This document shows positions 40,969-51,076 of a DNA stretch of 64,000 bases, in pieces. The notes under the pieces were generated by a model. The model was given only the letters and a program-made list of their open reading frames with translations, was not told the origin of the DNA and made no database searches. Position 1 is the first letter of the stretch. Each line of letters opens with the position of its first letter. Location: positions 1-64,000 of the forward strand of contig JAXLRU010000005.1 of assembly GCA_046330935.1 (NCBI GenBank), written 5' to 3'. A program made the translations under genes and the position numbers. Origin of the DNA: JAXLRU01 sp046330935. GTDB lineage: Bacteria; Actinomycetota; Actinomycetes; Actinomycetales; Kineosporiaceae.

Positions 40969-42240
40969 TCAGAAGATCCACGTCCCCGCGGGGGCGAGCG
41001 TCGTCGTGAAGGCGGCGCTCGCCCCCGCGATCGCATGTGGGTCGCCCGTCACCAGCCCCGCGGCCGCCAGTGCCGCCAGGGACGTGCCGCCGAGGTAGGC
41101 CGCGCCCAGCTCCCGGACGTCGAGCACCACGCCTGCCTCGTCGCCCGTGGGGGTGCAGGCGGCACCGTCGGGACCGCCGACCAGGCGCCAGCGGCCGGCG
41201 TTGGCGGGCAGCAGCTCGTCGCGGACCTCGAGGACGACGTCGACGGGGCAGGAGTAGCGCCGCAGCGCCAGGGCGGCGGGCAGGTCCACGACGCGGACGA
41301 ACTGGCAGTCGACGAGCGCGGGACGCGCGGCGCGGGAGTCGAGCAGCAGGTGCAGGAGCCGGTCGTCGACGGGCCGCCGGCCGGTGTCGACGGTCGTGGT
41401 GAGGTCGAGGTCGGCCAGCCGGCCCCACAGCGCGGCCTCGGCCGCGGCGTCGAGCCCGAGGAGTTCGCGCACGTGCACCGTCCCCTCCGGGCCCCCGGCG
41501 CCCCACGTCGTCTCGCGGGCGAACACCGCGTAGCCGACCAGGCCGCCGTCGCGGTGGGCGAGCGCCACCCGCAGGGACTCGCGCCCGCGCCGCAACCGCG
41601 GCTGGTCCTCCCACGCGTAGCGGCGCAGGCCGACGCTGTCGCGGGCCATCGTCCCGGCGCGGGCGGGCGCCGCCCGCTCCAGGAGGTCCGCCAGGAGGTC
41701 GGCGTGGCGCGCGATGTCGATCCGCTCGTAGGTGATCGTGACGCCGTCCGTGCCGGGGACGGCGCGGAGGGCAGCGCCGCGGGGCAGGGTCATCGTCAGC
41801 GCCTGCGTGGCGAGTCCGTAGCCGAAGCGGCCGTAGATCGCGGGCTCGGCCGCGAAGAGCACGGACAGCGGCTCGACGCCGGCGGCCGCGACCCCGCGCA
41901 GGTGGTCGTGCAGCAGCGCCGTCATGACGCCGCGGCGCCGGTGCTGGGGGTGCACGCCGACCCACGTGAGACCTGCGACCCGCTGAAGGGGCAGCGGGGT
42001 GCCGACGTGGGGGAGGGCCATCCGCAGCGTGTAGACGCCGCACATGCCGGCGAGGACCTCCACGCCGTCGGGGCCGGGCAGCCAGGCTCCGGTGATCCTG
42101 TCCCACTCCAGCGCATCGAGGGCGGGGCCAGGATCCAGATCGGCCTCGTCGTAGGCGAAGGCCCACTGGTCGAGCTCGACGACCGCGTCGGCGTCGGCTC
42201 GGGTGAGCGGGGCGAGTCGCACGTCGTGGCGCACCGTCAT
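40969..42240 (-). CDS. Eis-like GNAT N-acetyltransferase
   Basis: 423 residues in the two-GNAT-plus-sterol-carrier layout of the Eis family. The acetyl-CoA site is GLTWVGVHPQHRRRGVMTALL (V-x-P-x-x-R-x-x-G). Further marks are AIYGRFGYGLAT, with the conserved Tyr, and a C-terminal aromatic carboxylate (WIF) that Eis uses in catalysis. Eis acetylates amines including aminoglycosides, but a resistance role cannot be inferred from sequence. ATG 42240 has TACCGT exactly 7 nt upstream with no ribosome site, a textbook leaderless layout here. Confidence 0.88.
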   Translation of the reverse strand: MTVRHDVRLAPLTRADADAVVELDQWAFAYDEADLDPGPALDALEWDRITGAWLPGPDGVEVLAGMCGVYTLRMALPHVGTPLPLQRVAGLTWVGVHPQHRRRGVMTALLHDHLRGVAAAGVEPLSVLFAAEPAIYGRFGYGLATQALTMTLPRGAALRAVPGTDGVTITYERIDIARHADLLADLLERAAPARAGTMARDSVGLRRYAWEDQPRLRRGRESLRVALAHRDGGLVGYAVFARETTWGAGGPEGTVHVRELLGLDAAAEAALWGRLADLDLTTTVDTGRRPVDDRLLHLLLDSRAARPALVDCQFVRVVDLPAALALRRYSCPVDVVLEVRDELLPANAGRWRLVGGPDGAACTPTGDEAGVVLDVRELGAAYLGGTSLAALAAAGLVTGDPHAIAGASAAFTTTLAPAGTWIF

Positions 42241-42247
42241 CGCCCGG

Positions 42248-42253
42248 ACGGTA
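42248..42253 (-). promoter_or_regulatory. Leaderless -10 box of the Eis-like gene
   Basis: On the minus strand TACCGT is followed by 7 nt and then the ATG at 42240. The 268-bp gap from here to pfkA otherwise shows only that gene's ribosome site. Confidence 0.5.
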
Positions 42254-42508
42254 CTGGAGCGGGGCACCGCAGGCGCGGGGTTTTCCGGGCCTTCCGGCAC
42301 TGAAACCGGGCGGACACCGTGCCGACATCCAGGGCGGGCCACGGACTGCAAGGGTGAGCCATGCGTCCTGGGGCGGCAGCCGGGACTCCCGTCGCCGTCC
42401 GCGTCCCGCCACGGTCGTACCATCGCGAATGACGGCATGTCAGATGCGGTGACGGGAAGTGATGGTCGTGGTGTGGCCGGAAGCGAGCGTTCGGTGAAAG
42501 GGCGAGGG

Positions 42509-43978
42509 ATGACCCCCACGAGCAGCGACTTCGACGTGAAGATGCTGGGGCCGTGCCGGATCGACAGCCCCCTGGGCCGCGTGGTCGGCTCGCGGACCAC
42601 CTCCCAGCACTACGTCGACGAGTCCGACCGCGTGCTCTTCGGCGACACCCTCTCGATCGTGACCCGCCAGGGTGTCCCGGTCCACGAGCTGCCAGGGTTC
42701 GAGCCCGGCGGCGCGCGGCGCAAGATCTACTTCGACCCGGCCAAGAGCCGCGCGGGCATCGTCACCTGCGGCGGTCTCTGTCCGGGGCTCAACGACGTCA
42801 TCCGCGGTCTCGTGCTCCAGCTGAGCCGCCACTACGGCGTCAAGCGCATCGTGGGCTTCCGCAACGGCTACCAGGGCTTCATCCCCAAGTTCCAGCGACC
42901 CGTGGTCGAGTTCACCGAGGAGTCGGTGGCGGGCATCGACGAGATGGGCGGGACGATCCTCGGCACGTCGCGGGGGGAGCAGAATCCCGAGGAGATCGTC
43001 GACTGCCTCGAGATGATGAACATCAACATGCTGTTCGTCGTCGGCGGTGACGGCTCGATGCGGGGCGCCCTCGCGATCGCCAAGGTGATCGAGGAACGCG
43101 GTGACAAGATCGCCGTGGTGGGCGTCCCGAAGACGATCGACAACGACATCCCGTTCATCGACCGCAGCTTCGGCTTCCAGACGGCCTTCGGTGAGGCGTC
43201 GCAGTCGATCCGCGCGGCGCACGTCGAGGCCATGTCCGCGCCCAACGGCGTCGGCATGGTCAAGGTGATGGGCCGGCACTCGGGGTTCATCGCCTGTTAC
43301 AGCGCCCTGGCCAAGGGCGACGCCGACTTCGTGCTCATCCCCGAGGTGCCGTTCGCGATGGACGGCGAGGACGGCGTCCTGTCCGCAGTGCGCCGCAAGG
43401 TCGCCGAGAAGGGCCACGCGGTCGTCGTCGTCGCCGAGGGCGCCGGGCAGGAGCACCTGCCCGCGAACGACGCCACCGACGCGTCGGGCAACGCGCGACT
43501 GCGCGACATCGCCGGGCTGCTGCGGGAGCGGATCACCACCGACTTCGCCGCGCACGGCATGGACATCAACCTCAAGTACCTCGACCCCAGCTACTCGATC
43601 CGCAGCGTCCCCGCCAACCCCTACGACAGCGTCTACTGCCTGCGTCTGGCCCATGCGGCGGTGCACGCGGCGATGACCGGCCGCACCGAGATGGTGGTGG
43701 GCCGCTGGCACGGGCGTTTCGTGCACATCCCCATGCGCATGGCGATCAGCGGCCGCAGCACGGTCGATCCCAACGGCGACCTCTGGCTGTCGGTGCTGGA
43801 GGCCACGGGTCAGCCCGCGACGATGGGAGCGTTGACCCGCGAGCACGGCCCCGGCGAGGAGCCCCTGGGCGACGCCGAGATCGTGCCGCCGGTGTCCGCC
43901 CCCTCCCACGGCGAGCTCGACATGGTGCTGTCGTCGGTGCCGGCTGCTCGGGAGCCGGGGCCGTCGGCGTCCGCCTGA
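42509..43978 (+). CDS. pfkA: ATP-type 6-phosphofructokinase (plant/long-type)
   Basis: It phosphorylates fructose 6-phosphate in glycolysis. 489 residues, longer than the short E. coli type. GGDGSMRGA has Gly where PPi enzymes have Asp, which indicates ATP as donor, but PKTIDNDIPF (Lys rather than Gly) follows the long or PPi-like lineage. The sugar-binding motif is MGRHSGFIA. The mixture is normal for this subgroup. ATG 42509 has AAAGGG at 5-6 nt. Upstream codons in frame (from 42203) are not conserved-looking. The gene ends in a hairpin that overlaps its stop codon. Confidence 0.92.
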   Translation: MTPTSSDFDVKMLGPCRIDSPLGRVVGSRTTSQHYVDESDRVLFGDTLSIVTRQGVPVHELPGFEPGGARRKIYFDPAKSRAGIVTCGGLCPGLNDVIRGLVLQLSRHYGVKRIVGFRNGYQGFIPKFQRPVVEFTEESVAGIDEMGGTILGTSRGEQNPEEIVDCLEMMNINMLFVVGGDGSMRGALAIAKVIEERGDKIAVVGVPKTIDNDIPFIDRSFGFQTAFGEASQSIRAAHVEAMSAPNGVGMVKVMGRHSGFIACYSALAKGDADFVLIPEVPFAMDGEDGVLSAVRRKVAEKGHAVVVVAEGAGQEHLPANDATDASGNARLRDIAGLLRERITTDFAAHGMDINLKYLDPSYSIRSVPANPYDSVYCLRLAHAAVHAAMTGRTEMVVGRWHGRFVHIPMRMAISGRSTVDPNGDLWLSVLEATGQPATMGALTREHGPGEEPLGDAEIVPPVSAPSHGELDMVLSSVPAAREPGPSASA

Positions 43979-43996
43979 GCAGGGCTGCTCAGGCGG
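43971..43996 (+). terminator. Hairpin terminator overlapping the pfkA stop codon
   Basis: CCGCCTGAGCA and its complement form an 11-bp stem with a 4-nt loop. The TGA stop (43976-43978) lies within the left arm. Confidence 0.6.
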
Positions 43997-44175
43997 TCTG
44001 AGCTGGGACGACGGGGTCTCTGAGTAGGGATGCTCGACTCCGGCGCGGCCGGTATCGAGCCCCCGGAAAGGCGCTCCTGGGGCAGCGTGCGGCGAGGACG
44101 CGAGAAGCGTCCGCCCCCGCCGCACACGGCGCGAGGACGCGCCGTCCGACCCCACGACCTCCCGGGAGACCCCCG

Positions 44176-47100
44176 ATGGGACGCCGTTCCGCCGGCCTGT
44201 TCATCGCCGCCACCACGACGGGCACGATCGCCGCGTCGCTGCTGGCCGCCACGCCCGCCCTGTCCACCCCCGCCACCGCAGCCGCGGCTGCCGCGCCGAC
44301 GCCGGGGCCGCCCGCCCCGACGCCGGTCCCGCCGCGTCGCGCGGCGGCCGCCGGTGCCGCCAGCGGCGGCAAGGTTCGAGGTGCAGACCCACGCCCGCAC
44401 CGGGCGCGTCCGCTTCCTCGGCACGGAGCCGGGACACCCCCTGCCGGCCCGGGGCCTGGCGGCCTCCGCCGTGGCCGACCCCGACGCCGCAGGCCGTGCC
44501 TTCCTGTCCAGCTACGGCAAGGGCTTCGGCGTCGAGGACCCCTCGGCGCAGCTGCGCACCCTGCGTAGCGTCCCCGGTGGCAACCGCACCACCGCCGTCC
44601 GCTACCAGCAGCTGCACCACGGCGTCCCCGTCATGGGCGGTGAGCTGGTGGTGACCGTCGACGCCGCGGGCGAGACGCTCGCCGCCAACGGCGAGGTGTC
44701 ACCCGACCTCGACCTCGACGTCACCCCCCGGCTGTCCGCCCGTGACGCCGCCCGTCACGTGGGCGACCTCATGGCCAAGCTGACGAAGGTGCCCGCCGCG
44801 TCGTGGAAGGTGACCGCACCCGTGCTGTCGGTCTACGACCCGGCGCTGCTCGGCGCACCGGGCCCGGCCGTGCGCTCGCTCGTCTGGCGGGCCGAGGCCA
44901 CCTCGACCCGCTCCCAGCGGCGCGAGACGGTCCTGGTCAACGCCCGCACGGGCGGGATCATGCTGCACTTCGACAGCAACGCCGAAGCCAAGCAGCGCAC
45001 CGTCTGCAACTTCAAGAACGTCCCCACGGCGTCGGAGACCTGCCGCTCGCCCTACGTCCGCTCCGAGGGTGGCGCGGCCACCGGCGTCCCCGACGTCGAC
45101 CTCGCCTACGACTACGCGGGCATCACCTACGACTTCTTCAAGACCAAGTTCGGCCGCGACAGCCTGGACGGCAAGGGCCTGCCGCTGGTCAGCACCGTGA
45201 AGTACTGCCCGGACGACGCCAGCTCGGGCTGCCCGTTCGCCAACGCCTTCTGGAACGGCTCGCAGATGGTCTACGGCGACTCCTACGCCTCGGCCGACGA
45301 CGTGGTGGGCCACGAGCTGTCCCACGGCGTCACCGAGTTCACCTCGGGGCTCTTCTACTACTTCCAGTCCGGCGCGATCAACGAGTCGTTCTCGGACGTC
45401 TTCGGTGAGCTGATCGACCTCACCGACGGCAAGGGCGACGACGCGTCGTCGGTGCGGTGGCAGATCGGGGAGGACCTTCCGATCGGCGCGATCCGCGACA
45501 TGATGCACCCCGAGAACTTCTCCAACCCCGACCGCATGTCCAGCCCGTACTACGCGGCCACCACAGACGACGCCGGCGGCGTGCACACGAACTCGGGGCT
45601 CAACAACAAGGCCGCCGCCCTGCTCGTCGACGGCGGCAGCTTCAACGGGCAGACCGTGCCCGCCCTCGGCACCGACAAGGTCGCCCGGATCTACTACGAG
45701 GCCGCGACCCGGCTCATGACCTCGGCGACGGACTACAACGACCTGTTCGACGTCCTGCCCCAGGCCTGCCTCAACCTCGTAGGCACGAATTCGATCACCT
45801 CGACGGACTGCTCCGGCGTGGTCAAGGCGGTCACCGCCACCGAGATGAACCTGCAGCCCGAGGGTGCCTCCGTGCCGGAGACCCCGGTGTGCGACGTCGC
45901 CGGGCAGGTGCGCCAGGACCTCGTGGCCGACGACCTGGAGAACCCCTCCGCCGGCGCGTGGGTGAGGTCCGCCACGCAGGGCTTCGGCTGGGCCTACCCC
46001 CAGTACGACAACGCCCCCGAGTACGACGGCATGAACCAGAAGTACGCCACCAGCGGCGTCCTGGAGATGTGGGGCGACGACCCCGACGGCCCCAGCGACG
46101 CGACGATCACCCGCAAGAACGCCGTCACGATCCCCTGGGGTCGCAAGTCCTACCTGCGCTTCGCGCACGCCTTCGGGTTCGAGGAGGGCTGGCTGGGCGC
46201 CTACGACGGCGGGACCGTGGAGTACTCCACCGACAACGGCGCCACCTGGATCAACGCGGGCCCGCTGGGCCTCGACGGGTCGTTCAACTACGACTCCGTG
46301 GACGCGCTCGGCGGCGTCCCCGGCTTCTCCGGCACCAGCGGCGGCTACGTCACCAGCCGGTTCGACCTGTCGTCCCTGGCCGGCAAGAGCGTGAAGGTCC
46401 GGTTCCGGGTGGCCTCCGACGCGTCGGTCGGCAACTACGGGTGGTTCATCGACGACGTGCAGGTCTACTCGTGCGCCGCACCGCTGCCCACGCTCGCCGT
46501 GAGCGACGCCGTGACCACCGAGGGCGGCACGGCCACCTTCACCCTCACCCGCACCAGCAGCAGCGGGACCGCGTCGGTGCAGGTGGCGACGGGGAGCGGC
46601 TCGGCGACCTCGGGGGGCGACTTCACCGCGAAGGCGGCCACGACCGTCAGCTTCGCCGCCGGTCAGACGTCGGTGACCGTGCCCGTCGCCACCCTGGGCG
46701 ACACGGTCCCCGAGCAGCACGAGACCTTCACGCTGCAGCTGTCGAACCCCGTGGGGGTGGCCCTCAGCGACGCCACCGGCACGGCGACCATCACGGACGA
46801 CGACGCCGGGGAGCCCGCGCGGCTGACGGTGAGTGACCCGGTCGTCACCGAGCCCGACACCGGTTCGGTGAACGCCACCTTCACGATCACCCGTACCGGC
46901 AGCACCACCGAGGCCGTCTCGGCGACCGTGGCCACCGCCGCGGGGACGGCGAGCGCCGGCAGCGACTTCACGGCGAAGGCCGCGACCGTCGTCACGATCC
47001 CGGCGGGCGCCACGAGCGCCACCGTGACCGTGCCGGTGCTCGGCGACACGGCCGACGAGGCCAACGAGACGTTCACGCTGGGCCTGACCGCCCCGGTGCG

Positions 47101-47863
47101 CGCCTCGATCGCCGACGCGAGCGGCACGGCGACGATCGTCGACGACGAGGGCACCGTCACCGCGGGCCCGGCGACGTTCTTCCGCGCCGGCGACGTGCGG
47201 GTCACCGAGGGCGCCTCCGGGACGACCACGCTGACCTTCACCGTCACCCGCAGCGGCACCACCACCGGCACCGGGTCGGTCGTCGTCGCCACGGCCGGCG
47301 ACACCGCCACCGGCGGCGTCGACTTCACGGCGCTGGCCGCCACCACGGTGTCGTTCGCGGCGGGCCAGACCTCGAAGACGGTCTCGGTCGCGACGATCGG
47401 GGACACGATCCCCGAGCAGCACGAGCGGTTCTGGCTGAACCTCTCCTCGCCGGTCGGCGGGGTCGTGGCCGACGCGCAGGCCGCCGGCGAGCTGACCGAC
47501 ACCGACGCCGGCACCCCGGCGCGGCTGTCGATCAACGACGTGACCGTCGTCGAGGGCAACAGCGGCTCGCGGGGGGCGACGTTCACCGTGACGCGCAGCG
47601 GCTCCACGGCGGAGGCGGTCACCGTCAACGTCGCGACCGTCGCGGTCTCGCAGACTCCCGCCGCGACGGCCGGGTCGGACTACTCGTCGCGGTCCGGCAG
47701 CGTCACCATCGCGGCCGGGCAGACCACCGCGACCGTCTGGATCCCGATCCTGCCGAACACCTGGTTCGAGCCCAACGAGTACCTCGGGGTCGGCCTGGGC
47801 GGGGCGCAGCGGGCCGCGATCAGCGACCCGACCGGCGTGGCCACGGTCGTCGACGACGACTGA
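44176..47863 (+). CDS. Secreted M4 (thermolysin-type) metalloprotease with Calx-beta repeats, one frameshift in the leader
   Basis: An exported zinc protease with an N-terminal FTP/PepSY-type propeptide (QLHHGVPVMGGELVVTVDAAG). The catalytic domain has VVGHELSHGVTE (HEXXH) and GAINESFSDVFGE (third ligand). After it comes an immune-inhibitor-A-like module (about 46100-46470) and four Calx-beta repeats (about 46480-47860), each ending in a DD-type calcium motif. ATG 44176 has GGGAG at 8 nt and begins a signal peptide, but the propeptide is read in the next frame. An extra base is needed near 44340-44375 (possibly AAGG for AAG). Upstream in-frame starts of the main frame lack a signal peptide. 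Repaired length is about 1,230 residues. Confidence 0.85.
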
Positions 47864-47882
47864 GCCTCCTCCGCCAGACGGT

Positions 47883-47918
47883 GAAGGGCGCCGACCCCCG
47901 CGGCGGTCGGCGCCCTTC
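47883..47918. terminator. Bidirectional hairpin terminator
   Basis: A perfect 13-bp stem (GAAGGGCGCCGAC and its complement) with a 10-nt loop lies between the convergent stops of the M4 protease (47863) and the aminotransferase (47940). Confidence 0.8.
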
Positions 47919-47939
47919 GCGCGTGGAGGGGTGCGGCGA

Positions 47940-49220
47940 TCAGGCCTTGCCGAGCAGCTTCTCGGCGGCGGCGAGCAGGACGCAGGTGGCGACGCCGCGC
48001 ATGGCGGTGTCGATCTCGGCGACGCTGGGGAAGCTCGGCGCGAGGCGGATGTTGCGGTCGTCGGGGTCCTTGCCGTAGGGGAAGGGCGCACCGGCGGGGG
48101 TGAGGGCGATGCCGGCGGCCTTAGCCAACTCGACGACGCGTGAGGCCGTGCCGGGCAGGACGTCGAGGCTGATGAAGTAGCCGCCGTTCGGCGACGTCCA
48201 CTCCGCCACCCCGGTGCCCGCCAGCTTCTCGTCCAGGATCGCCAGCACCTGCGCGAACTTGGGCTCGAGGATCTCGCGGTGGCGCTGCATGAGCGCCTCG
48301 AGTCCGCCCGCGTCGCGCAGGTACTGGGCGTGACGCAGGTGGTTGACCTTGTCGGGGCCGATGGAACGGCGCGACAGGTGCCCGGTGTGCCAGGCGATGT
48401 TGGCGGGGGAGGAGCCGAAGAACGCGACCCCCGCGCCCGCGAAGGTGATCTTCGAGGTGGAGGCGAAGACGAACGGCCGGTCCGGGTTGCCCGCCTCGGC
48501 GGCCAGCGTCAGCACGTCGGCGAGGACGTCGGGGGTGTCCGTGAGGTGGTGGACGGCGTAGGCGTTGTCCCAGAACAGCCGGAAGTCGGGTGCCGCGGTG
48601 GGCATGGAGGCCAGCCGGCGGACCGTCTCCTCGGAGTAGGTGATGCCCGAGGGGTTGCTGTACTTCGGCACGCACCAGATGCCCTTGATCTGGGCGTCCT
48701 CGGCGACGAGCCGCTCGACGACGTCCAGGTCCGGGCCGGTCGCCGTCATCGGCACCGGGATCAGCTCGATCCCCAGGCCTGCGCAGATGGTGAAGTGCCG
48801 GTCGTAGCCGGGCACGGGCGCGAGGAAGGCGACGCGCGGCTCGTCCTTCCACGGGCGCTCGCTGCCCGGGACGCCGTGGAGGTAGGCGTCGACCACGCAG
48901 TCGTGCATGACCTCGAGGCTTGAGTTGTTGCCGGCGACGAGCTGCTCGACCGGGACGTCGATCAGTGGCGCCACGATCGCGCGCAGCTCGGGCAGGCCCA
49001 GCAGGCCGCCGTAGTTGCGCACGTCGGTGCCGTCGGCCGCCTTGTGCCCCGTGGGCAGCGTGAGCAGCTCCTCGGACAGGTCGAGCTGGTCCGGGCCCGG
49101 CTTGCCCCGCGTGAGGTCGAGCTTGAGGCCCGCGGACTTCAGCGTCTCGTACTCGGCCAGGAAGGCGTCGTGGGCGGAGGTGAGCTCCTCGGAGCTCAGG
49201 GCCGGCAGCTGTCGAACCAT
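47940..49220 (-). CDS. PLP-dependent aspartate-type aminotransferase (actinobacterial AspT subgroup)
   Basis: It moves amino groups between amino acids and keto acids. 426 residues of fold-type I. The PLP Lys is in STSKITFAGAGVAFFG. Asn and Tyr of the cofactor pocket are in VPKYSNPSGITYS and FWDNAYAVHHL. The N-terminal LDLTRGKPGPDQLDLS is typical of the Corynebacterium AspT type rather than E. coli AspC. The ATG at 49220 has only a weak GGAACGGGAT upstream. It lies 85 bp downstream of the carbamoyltransferase gene on the same strand, so the two may be co-transcribed and share nitrogen metabolism. Confidence 0.88.
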   Translation of the reverse strand: MVRQLPALSSEELTSAHDAFLAEYETLKSAGLKLDLTRGKPGPDQLDLSEELLTLPTGHKAADGTDVRNYGGLLGLPELRAIVAPLIDVPVEQLVAGNNSSLEVMHDCVVDAYLHGVPGSERPWKDEPRVAFLAPVPGYDRHFTICAGLGIELIPVPMTATGPDLDVVERLVAEDAQIKGIWCVPKYSNPSGITYSEETVRRLASMPTAAPDFRLFWDNAYAVHHLTDTPDVLADVLTLAAEAGNPDRPFVFASTSKITFAGAGVAFFGSSPANIAWHTGHLSRRSIGPDKVNHLRHAQYLRDAGGLEALMQRHREILEPKFAQVLAILDEKLAGTGVAEWTSPNGGYFISLDVLPGTASRVVELAKAAGIALTPAGAPFPYGKDPDDRNIRLAPSFPSVAEIDTAMRGVATCVLLAAAEKLLGKA

Positions 49221-49305
49221 GGTCGATCCCGTTCCGTGTCGGTGGGGTGGGGCCGACAGGCGAGCCTACCGTTCGGTCCGCCGGCGGCCCCAGCCGAAAA
49301 CGAGC

Positions 49306-50247
49306 TCAGCCGAGCAGGGCGTGCAGGATCGCCTTGGCGGAGTGCAGACGGTTCTCGGCCTGCTGGAAGATCACGGACTTGGGCGCCGTCACGAGCTCCG
49401 CGGAGATCTCGAAGCCCGGGTGCACGGGCATGTCGTGCATGACGACGGGGTCGGTCCCCGCCAGCGTCGTCGCGTTGAGCTGGAACGGGGTCAGCTGCTC
49501 GATCCGGCGCTGCTTCTCGGGCTGGTAGGCCGGGTCGTCGAAGTTCTCCATGTCGATCCACGTGTCGGTGTAGACGACGTCGGAGTCGGCCGCGGCCTCC
49601 TGGACGCTCGCGTACCGCTTGACCAGGCCGGTCGCCTCCGCCTCGGCGACGAGCTCCGGGTCGACCTTGTGCTCGACGGGCGTCACCAGGTTCACCTGCA
49701 CGCCCACCTTGGTCGCCCCGGCGAGGAGGGAGTTGGTGACGTTGTTGTGGACGCCCACGTACGTGAGGCGCACACCCTCGAAACGGCCGAACACCTCCAG
49801 CACCGTCAGCAGGTCGGCGACCGTCTGGCTCGGGTGGTAGGTGTTGCAGCACCCGTTGATCACCGGGATGCTCGCGTGCTCGGCGAGCGAGGCGACGTCC
49901 TCGTAGCGCAGCAGCCGGGCCATCACGGCGTCGATGGACGTCGAGACGTAGCGGGCCTCGTACTCCAGCGGCGAGATCGCGAAGTTGCTCGTGTCCCAGT
50001 CCATCCGCAGCGCGTAGCCGCCGAGCTGGAACATGCCCGCGGTGAACGCCAGCACCGTGCGGGTCGACGTCTTCTGCATGAGCAGGAGCAGGCCCTTGCC
50101 GTCCAGGCTCGTCCGGTACGCCTGCGGGTCCTGCTTGATCGCCAGCGCCGATCGGACCAGCGCGTCCAGCTGCTCTCCGGTGACCTCGCGCAGCGACAGC
50201 AGGTCGGTGCCGGCGAGGGTGGCGGGGGCGGTGGGCTGTGCGGTCAC
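49306..50247 (-). CDS. Ornithine-carbamoyltransferase-like protein with altered substrate motif
   Basis: Aspartate/ornithine carbamoyltransferase family, 313 residues, cytoplasmic. The carbamoyl-phosphate loop reads KTSTRTVLAF (63-65 Arg-Thr-Val; the usual second Arg is Val65). HPSQ (138-141) is kept as HPxQ. The substrate loop reads MHDMPVHPG, with Asp272 in the place of the Cys of HCLP that binds ornithine. The last part (FQQAENRLHSAKAIL) is ordinary. Such changes are found in subfamilies with other amine substrates, so I do not call it ArgF. GTG 50247 has GGAGG 6 nt upstream. No other arginine gene is near. Partner and substrate are unknown. Confidence 0.8.
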   Translation of the reverse strand: MTAQPTAPATLAGTDLLSLREVTGEQLDALVRSALAIKQDPQAYRTSLDGKGLLLLMQKTSTRTVLAFTAGMFQLGGYALRMDWDTSNFAISPLEYEARYVSTSIDAVMARLLRYEDVASLAEHASIPVINGCCNTYHPSQTVADLLTVLEVFGRFEGVRLTYVGVHNNVTNSLLAGATKVGVQVNLVTPVEHKVDPELVAEAEATGLVKRYASVQEAAADSDVVYTDTWIDMENFDDPAYQPEKQRRIEQLTPFQLNATTLAGTDPVVMHDMPVHPGFEISAELVTAPKSVIFQQAENRLHSAKAILHALLG

Positions 50248-50416
50248 GACGGTCCTCCGGGTCGGTGCGGGACGCCGGACGCGGGGCTCGCGATCGCGGT
50301 GGCCGCCCGTCCGGAAGCGCCGATGGTACGGCAGGCGGACGTCGCGCTCGTGTCGTGCGGTACCGCGGCCGGGGGCGGCCCAAGCGGACATCAGGTCGTC
50401 GTGCGATGCTGCCGGG

Positions 50417-50707
50417 ATGCCCGTGCCGGCCCCGAGCGTCACGCCCGGTTGGCGACTGGTGCGCATCGGCGTCGAGGGCGACGACGTCGACGTCGACGGC
50501 GTCAATCCCTGGTCGCTGGCGGCGTGGGGTGCCCCGCTCGGCACGATCGTCGTGGCGCATCCCTCGTACCCGGCGCAGCGTCACATCATGTCGATCTATC
50601 GACCGTTCCGCCCGGGTGGCGGGCCGGTCGAGTTCGCCGCGGGCGAGTTCTCGAACGGCGTGTGGGGGATCTTCCAGCGGCTCCGGGGCGCGGACGTTGT
50701 GTCCTAG
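50417..50707 (+). CDS. Small hypothetical protein
   Basis: 96 residues. It reads GWRLVRIGVEGDDVDVDGVNPWSL then SIYRPFRPGGGPVEFAAGEFSNGVWGIF, with a beta-strand-like alternation and several Trp, but no family I recognise. ATG 50417 has no ribosome site; the bases at -12 to -7 (GATGCT) only partly fit the leaderless pattern of this genome. It is divergent from the carbamoyltransferase gene and ends 56 bp before the tRNA-Gly gene. Real expression is uncertain. Confidence 0.5.
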   Translation: MPVPAPSVTPGWRLVRIGVEGDDVDVDGVNPWSLAAWGAPLGTIVVAHPSYPAQRHIMSIYRPFRPGGGPVEFAAGEFSNGVWGIFQRLRGADVVS

Positions 50708-50762
50708 CCGCACCAGTGGCCTGGGCGGGCCCTCGAGACGCGTGACTGCGCGATGAGCATGG

Positions 50763-50833
50763 AGCGGGTGACCGGGATCGAACCGGCATGACCAGCTTGG
50801 AAGGCTGGGGCTCTGCCATTGAGCTACACCCGC
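50763..50833 (-). tRNA. tRNA-Gly(TCC)
   Basis: On the minus strand the acceptor GCGGGTG pairs with CACCCGC. The D-arm GCTC...GAGC, the anticodon arm CCAGC-CTTCCAA-GCTGG (anticodon TCC) and the T-arm with TTCGATC all fold. CCA is not encoded. Confidence 0.95.
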
Positions 50834-50986
50834 GCGGCGGCCGCGGGCCCCTGGAGCTGCGAGGGTGACCGAGCCGCCGCTTGCAGGGTAGTGCACGGGC
50901 CGGGGCGCGTGCTCGTCACCCGGGCTGCTCCGGTGCCGCGCGCGGCCCGACCGGTAAGGTCGTCGCGGGACGGCGTGCTCGTCCCG

Positions 50987-51060
50987 CGGGGTATGGCGCA
51001 GCTTGGTAGCGCGTCCGCTTTGGGAGCGGAAGGCCGCCGGTTCGAATCCGGCTACCCCGA
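50987..51060 (+). tRNA. tRNA-Pro(TGG)
   Basis: The acceptor CGGGGTA pairs with TACCCCG. The anticodon arm CCGCT-TTGGG-AGCGG region carries TGG, and the T-arm has GGTTCGAATCC. CCA is not encoded. It is directly upstream of tig and its neighbours, as in other actinobacteria. Confidence 0.95.
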
Positions 51061-51076
51061 CGTGCAGGCCGACGAC

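Noticed and set aside
40969..42240. Aminoglycoside resistance gene
   Set aside because: Eis-like enzymes act on many amines; resistance cannot be read from sequence alone.
42203..42508. Upstream extension of pfkA
   Set aside because: Sequence is not PFK-like and a good ribosome site sits at 42509.
44030..44175. Start of the M4 protease frame at 44030
   Set aside because: It has no signal peptide; the ATG at 44176 does, with a ribosome site.
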